From JALONH01 sp046329235 (GTDB lineage: Bacteria; Bacteroidota; Bacteroidia; Cytophagales; Cytophagaceae), in assembly GCA_046329235.1 (NCBI GenBank), contig JAXLVA010000001.1:1302001-1366000 (forward strand): a stretch of DNA of 64,000 nt. The letters are read 5' to 3'. Every line of letters starts with the position of its first letter. Position 1 is the first letter of the stretch. Made by a program: the position numbers and the translations under genes. Below the pieces are notes generated by a model. The model worked only from the letters and a program-made list of their open reading frames with translations. It did not search any database and was not told where the DNA came from. Positions 60,583 to 64,000 of this stretch are shown piece after piece.

Positions 60583-61764
60583 ATGAACCACCATGACAAT
60601 TATCAATCTCCGGATTATTACCATGTCGATGAACTCCTTAATGAGGAGCATAAACTTATCAGACAAGCGGTAAGAGAGTTCATGTCAGCAGAAGTAAAAC
60701 CTATAATTGAAAAACATGCACAAGATCATACGTTTCCAAATCACCTTGTGAAACGTTTCGGCGATATGGGTATTTTCGGCCCGGTTACACCTGTGGAATA
60801 TGGTGGCGGTGGATTAGATTATATCTCTTATGGCATCATGATGCAAGAAGTAGAACGTGTAGATTCCGGAATGCGCTCTATGGCATCGGTACAAGGCTCT
60901 TTAGTCATGTTTCCAATTAACAAATATGGTTCAGAAGAGCAAAAGAAAAAATGGCTCCCCATCTTAGCTAATGGTACGGCTTTGGGTTGCTTCGGACTAA
61001 CTGAACCAAATCATGGTTCTAATCCGGCAGGGATGACTACACACTTCAAAGAAGATGGAGATTATATCATTTTAAATGGCGCTAAAATGTGGATCACCAA
61101 CTCACCTTTAGCTGATGTAGCAGTTGTTTGGGCTAAAAATGAACAAGGGCGTATCAAAGGTGTTTTAGTTGAAAAAGGAATGCCAGGTTTTACGGCTCCG
61201 GAGATCGAAAACAAGTGGTCATTGAGAGCTAGTATCACAGGAGAATTAGTGTTTCAAGATGTCAAAATCCCTAAATCAAATATCCTTCCATTAGCGGATG
61301 GATTAAGCGCTCCGCTGAGTTGTCTAGACTCTGCACGATATGGAATCGCTTGGGGGGCACTTGGTGCAGCCATGGAGTGTTATCATGTAGCAAAAACATA
61401 TTCATTAGAAAGAGAACAGTTCGGAAAAGCAATTGGAGGATTCCAGTTGACCCAAAAAAAATTAGCCGAAATGTTAACTGAAATTACTAAAGGTCAACTA
61501 CTCGTTTGGCGCTTAGGAACTCTTAAAAACGAAGGGAAAGCAGGTAGTGCATTGATATCTATGGCTAAAAGGAATTCGGTTGAAACTGCCCTAAAAATAG
61601 CTCGTGAAGCACGACAAATACTAGGCGGAATGGGCATTACAGGCGACTACCCTATTATGCGACACATGATGAATTTAGAGTCCGTAATTACCTACGAAGG
61701 CACCCATGATATTCATTTATTAATCACCGGTCATGACATTACCGGGATAAATGCATTCAAATAA
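60583..61764 (+). CDS. gcdH: Glutaryl-CoA dehydrogenase
   Basis: A 393-residue acyl-CoA dehydrogenase. The ATG at 60583 (MNHHDNYQSPDYYHVDELLN) was chosen over an upstream TTG. ASVQGSLVMFPINKYGSEEQKKKWLP and FGLTEPNHGSNPAGM are the glutaryl-CoA-dehydrogenase version of the FAD and substrate site. WSLRASITGELVFQDV, ARYGIAWGALGAAMECY and LGGMGITGDYPIMRHMMNLE follow, and the catalytic base is the glutamate of TYEGTHDIHLLITG. It decarboxylates glutaryl-CoA to crotonyl-CoA in lysine and tryptophan breakdown. The tryptophan dioxygenase gene lies just upstream in the opposite direction. Confidence 0.94.
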   Translation: MNHHDNYQSPDYYHVDELLNEEHKLIRQAVREFMSAEVKPIIEKHAQDHTFPNHLVKRFGDMGIFGPVTPVEYGGGGLDYISYGIMMQEVERVDSGMRSMASVQGSLVMFPINKYGSEEQKKKWLPILANGTALGCFGLTEPNHGSNPAGMTTHFKEDGDYIILNGAKMWITNSPLADVAVVWAKNEQGRIKGVLVEKGMPGFTAPEIENKWSLRASITGELVFQDVKIPKSNILPLADGLSAPLSCLDSARYGIAWGALGAAMECYHVAKTYSLEREQFGKAIGGFQLTQKKLAEMLTEITKGQLLVWRLGTLKNEGKAGSALISMAKRNSVETALKIAREARQILGGMGITGDYPIMRHMMNLESVITYEGTHDIHLLITGHDITGINAFK

Positions 61765-61794
61765 AAAGAGTCCCGAAAAATCGGGACTCTTTTT
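61763..61794. terminator. Bidirectional terminator between gcdH and the M42 peptidase gene
   Basis: Perfect 14-base-pair stem (61763-61776 with 61781-61794), loop AAAA, A tract on the left and T tract on the right. It overlaps the gcdH stop codon and ends three bases before the M42 stop. Confidence 0.9.
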
Positions 61795-61797
61795 ATT

Positions 61798-62862
61798 TTA
61801 TCGTTGATGAGACCAATCAAATCCATCCATCTTTTGAAGTGCCGCTTTCAAAAGTCGAATGCTATTTTTAACGTCTTCTTTATTCACCATCTCAATCACT
61901 TGATGTATGTGTCGTGTAGGAATGGATATAGCACCTGCAATTGAACCATACTTACCTTGACGTTGTAAGGAAGCCGTATCAGTACCACCAGCTACTAAGA
62001 TTTCATGCTGCCAAGTAATCGACTCTTGTTGCGCTGTTTCTTTCAAATATTGAACCATGCGATAATCACATATTACTGAAGAATCTAATACTTTTATCGC
62101 TGTACCTTTACCTAATTCTGTACATTTTTCATGTGCTCTTGCACCCGGAACATCGTAAGCAATGGTTGTATCTAAAGCTATCGCAAAATCAGGATTGATA
62201 CTATGTGCTGCTACTGTAGCACCTCTTAAACCTACTTCTTCTTGCACGGTAAAAACGGCATAAAAATCATAAGGAATTTCTTCATCTTGTAACAGTCGCA
62301 ACGTTTCAATTAAAACAAAAACAGATATTCTATTATCAAGAGATTTACAGTTGATACAATTCCCCATTTCAATCAAACTTCTCTCTCTTGTTATGGTATC
62401 GCCTATACTTACTACTTTCTCTACTTCTTCTTTAGGCATACCCAAGTCAACAAAGAACTCTTCCATCTTTGCCGGCTTATTTCTTTCTTCAGGAGACATT
62501 ACGTGAATAGGTTTTGTACCCATCACACCTATTACATCCTTTTTACCATGAACAATGACACGTTGTGCAGTTAATGTTTTAGGATCAAAACCGCCTAATG
62601 GTTGAAAACGTAAAAAACCTTGATCATCTATATGTGTTACTATGAATCCTATTTCATCCATGTGAGCAGCAGCCATCACTTTTTTCTCATGATGATTTCT
62701 AGTACCCTTTTTAAGAGCGAAGACGTTTCCGATATTATCCACCCAAACGTAAGACACTAACAACTGTACTTCATCCATTATCAAAGAACGAATCTTTTTC
62801 TCATAACCTGGTACACCAGGTGTTTCACAAATCCTTTTTAGTAAATCAATATTCAACTCCAT
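61798..62862 (-). CDS. M42 family metallopeptidase (glutamyl aminopeptidase-like)
   Basis: A 354-residue aminopeptidase of the FrvX/PepA-type M42 family. AAHMDEIGFIV gives the first metal histidine, KSLDNRISVFVL the bridging aspartate, FTVQEEVGLRGATVAA the catalytic glutamate and metal ligand, IALDTTIAYDVPG the next aspartate, and IPTRHIHQVIEMV the last histidine. GGTDTASLQRQ is also conserved. All ligands are present. These tetrahedral dodecamers degrade peptides in the cytoplasm. The gene faces gcdH and has a shared terminator. Confidence 0.95.
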   Translation of the reverse strand: MELNIDLLKRICETPGVPGYEKKIRSLIMDEVQLLVSYVWVDNIGNVFALKKGTRNHHEKKVMAAAHMDEIGFIVTHIDDQGFLRFQPLGGFDPKTLTAQRVIVHGKKDVIGVMGTKPIHVMSPEERNKPAKMEEFFVDLGMPKEEVEKVVSIGDTITRERSLIEMGNCINCKSLDNRISVFVLIETLRLLQDEEIPYDFYAVFTVQEEVGLRGATVAAHSINPDFAIALDTTIAYDVPGARAHEKCTELGKGTAIKVLDSSVICDYRMVQYLKETAQQESITWQHEILVAGGTDTASLQRQGKYGSIAGAISIPTRHIHQVIEMVNKEDVKNSIRLLKAALQKMDGFDWSHQR

Positions 62863-62894
62863 AGATATGATTCTTTATTTTATTTGAAATAAAA

Positions 62895-62920
62895 AAACCC
62901 TTTGAGTTTTCAAAGGGTTT
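62895..62920 (-). terminator. Terminator of pyk
   Basis: Stem AAACCCTTTGA (62895-62905) with TCAAAGGGTTT (62910-62920), loop GTTT, 18 bases after the pyk stop, followed by a T run on the minus strand. Confidence 0.85.
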
Positions 62921-62938
62921 ACATTAGTAAGTTATTGC

Positions 62939-64000
62939 TTATTCAACAACGCCAAGTTTTAAACTATTGGCAAGTTGCTTAGCTGCCATTGGCATAGAAG
63001 CGGTAGTAACATAAATATCACCTTTCTTCAATACACCAGTATCCACTAAATGTTTCTTTACTGCTTCGATAGAATCATCCGTAGTAGTGAATTTATCAAA
63101 GTAGAATGCATTCACACCCCATACTAAGTTTAACTGATTCATTAAACGTTGGTTCGGAGTAGCGATGTAAATATTTGCTTTAGGGCGATGAGATGCGATA
63201 CGGAATGCAGAGTAACCGGATTGTGATAAACCGATAATAGCTTTTGCATTTACCTGATCAGCTAACTGACAAGCAGTAGCGATTAAGCTATCACTTGTGT
63301 TATCTTCATCATCTAATGTAGGTTTGTTATAGATATCAGCAAGCTCTTCTACTTTTTTACAAATACGAGCCATAGACTGTACTGTAATGGCAGGATACTT
63401 ACCGGATGCTGTTTCAGCAGATAACATGACAGTATCAGCACCGTCGATGATTGCGTTCGCAACGTCACTAGCCTCTGCACGAGTTGGACGAGGATTACCA
63501 ATCATACTTTCCATCATTTGAGTAGCAACAATAACCGGCTTACCTAAATCGTTACATTTCTTAACGATCATTTTTTGAATCATTGGAACATCTTCCATTA
63601 ATAATTCAACACCCAAGTCACCACGAGCAACCATGATAGCATCAGACAACTTGATGATTTCATCAATCTCTTCTACTGCTTCAGGTTTTTCGATTTTAGC
63701 TACTACTTTAGAATCTTTACCAGCTTTCGCAATGATAGCTTTAATATCTCTTAAATCAGAAGCACGACGTACGAAAGACAATGCGATCCAGTCTACATCA
63801 TTTTGTAAACCGAACATTAAATCTTCTGTATCCTTATCTGTTAAAGAAGGTTCTGACACTTCTGTATTTGGAAGGTTAATTCCTTTACGTGATTTTAAGA
63901 TACCACCATATACAACTTCACAAGTAACTTCACCATTTCCAGTTTGAACAACTTTCAATTCTAAGTTACCATCATCAATAAGGATAGCGTCCCCAGGTTT
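62939..64000 (-). CDS. pyk: Pyruvate kinase, 5' end cut by window end
   Basis: The frame runs from the window edge (KPGDAILIDDGNLELKVVQ, part of the B domain) to the stop at 62939, about 353 codons. GGILKSRKGINLPN, DWIALSFVRRASD, VAKIEKPEAVEEID, IMVARGDLGVEL (catalytic Arg and Mg2+ ligand region), VATQMMESMIGNPRPTRAEASDVANAI and DTVMLSAETASGKYP are diagnostic. The C-terminal regulatory domain ends in AKQLANSLKLGVVE. It converts phosphoenolpyruvate and ADP to pyruvate and ATP. The N-terminal part and its promoter are outside the window. Confidence 0.96.
   Translation of the reverse strand, partial: KPGDAILIDDGNLELKVVQTGNGEVTCEVVYGGILKSRKGINLPNTEVSEPSLTDKDTEDLMFGLQNDVDWIALSFVRRASDLRDIKAIIAKAGKDSKVVAKIEKPEAVEEIDEIIKLSDAIMVARGDLGVELLMEDVPMIQKMIVKKCNDLGKPVIVATQMMESMIGNPRPTRAEASDVANAIIDGADTVMLSAETASGKYPAITVQSMARICKKVEELADIYNKPTLDDEDNTSDSLIATACQLADQVNAKAIIGLSQSGYSAFRIASHRPKANIYIATPNQRLMNQLNLVWGVNAFYFDKFTTTDDSIEAVKKHLVDTGVLKKGDIYVTTASMPMAAKQLANSLKLGVVE

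Overview
The window is chromosomal DNA from a member of the Bacteroidota; I cannot fix the class from this sequence alone. The evidence is visibly AT-rich DNA and several promoters of the Bacteroidota type (TTG, about 17-20 bases, TAnnTTTG). The gene content fits too: a TonB-dependent receptor with a carboxypeptidase-like N-terminal domain followed by a DUF4249 lipoprotein, a bacillithiol enzyme (BshB1), a methionine synthase split into two genes, a short MerR-like regulator beside housekeeping genes, and LpxB/HldD, which imply a Gram-negative envelope with lipid A and heptose. Nearly all of it is core housekeeping sequence. There is no prophage, CRISPR array, restriction system or plasmid segment.

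Layout. 1-7.3 kb: MBL-fold hydrolase (cut by the window start) and accA, a tRNA-Asp with its own promoter and terminator, a REP-associated tyrosine transposase framed by two inverted pairs of short GC-rich palindromes, then a minus-strand run btuF-like, btuC-like, queD, lpxB, and divergent hldD. 7.3-12.2 kb: a small secreted Lys/Ser/Thr-rich protein with a strong promoter and ribosome binding site, a beta-lactamase-fold lipoprotein, a structured intergenic element, a secreted propeller-like protein, and the two-lipoyl-domain E2 of pyruvate dehydrogenase. 12.4-17.2 kb: histidine phosphatase and the menaquinone genes menI-menF-menD with convergent menB. 17.2-23.1 kb: DUF349 protein, YqgE, pdxH, and a trxB-M23/LysM peptidase-bshB1 run. 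23.2-30.1 kb: methyltransferase, then alaS-gatB-TlpA-like-membrane protein.

30.2-39.2 kb: a MerR-like regulator and a tightly packed plus-strand run: dprA, a membrane J-domain/TPR protein, a very large M1 metallopeptidase with a C-terminal outer-membrane barrel-like region, a TonB-dependent receptor and a DUF4249 lipoprotein. The last four are the best candidate here for an uncharacterised functional unit, a cell-envelope peptide processing and uptake system. 39.2-46.1 kb: CCG-domain oxidoreductase subunit, HMG-CoA-lyase-like enzyme, metF and split metH, i.e. one-carbon metabolism; a 660-base gap inside this block holds an orphan terminator. 46.3-53.4 kb: ppx and ppk bracket small membrane and secreted proteins, an orphan histidine kinase and a class I aldolase. 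53.5-64 kb: gyrB, a CoA-binding protein, a COG2509 flavoprotein, a MORN-repeat outer-membrane protein, tryptophan 2,3-dioxygenase facing glutaryl-CoA dehydrogenase, an M42 aminopeptidase and a pyruvate kinase cut by the window end.

Links between regions: B12 uptake genes (4.4-6.2 kb) can serve B12-dependent MetH (42-46 kb) and, by inference, queuosine synthesis next to queD. Coupled ends are frequent: five TAATG junctions, several ATGA overlaps, and two convergent gene pairs that share one palindromic TTAA as both stop codons.
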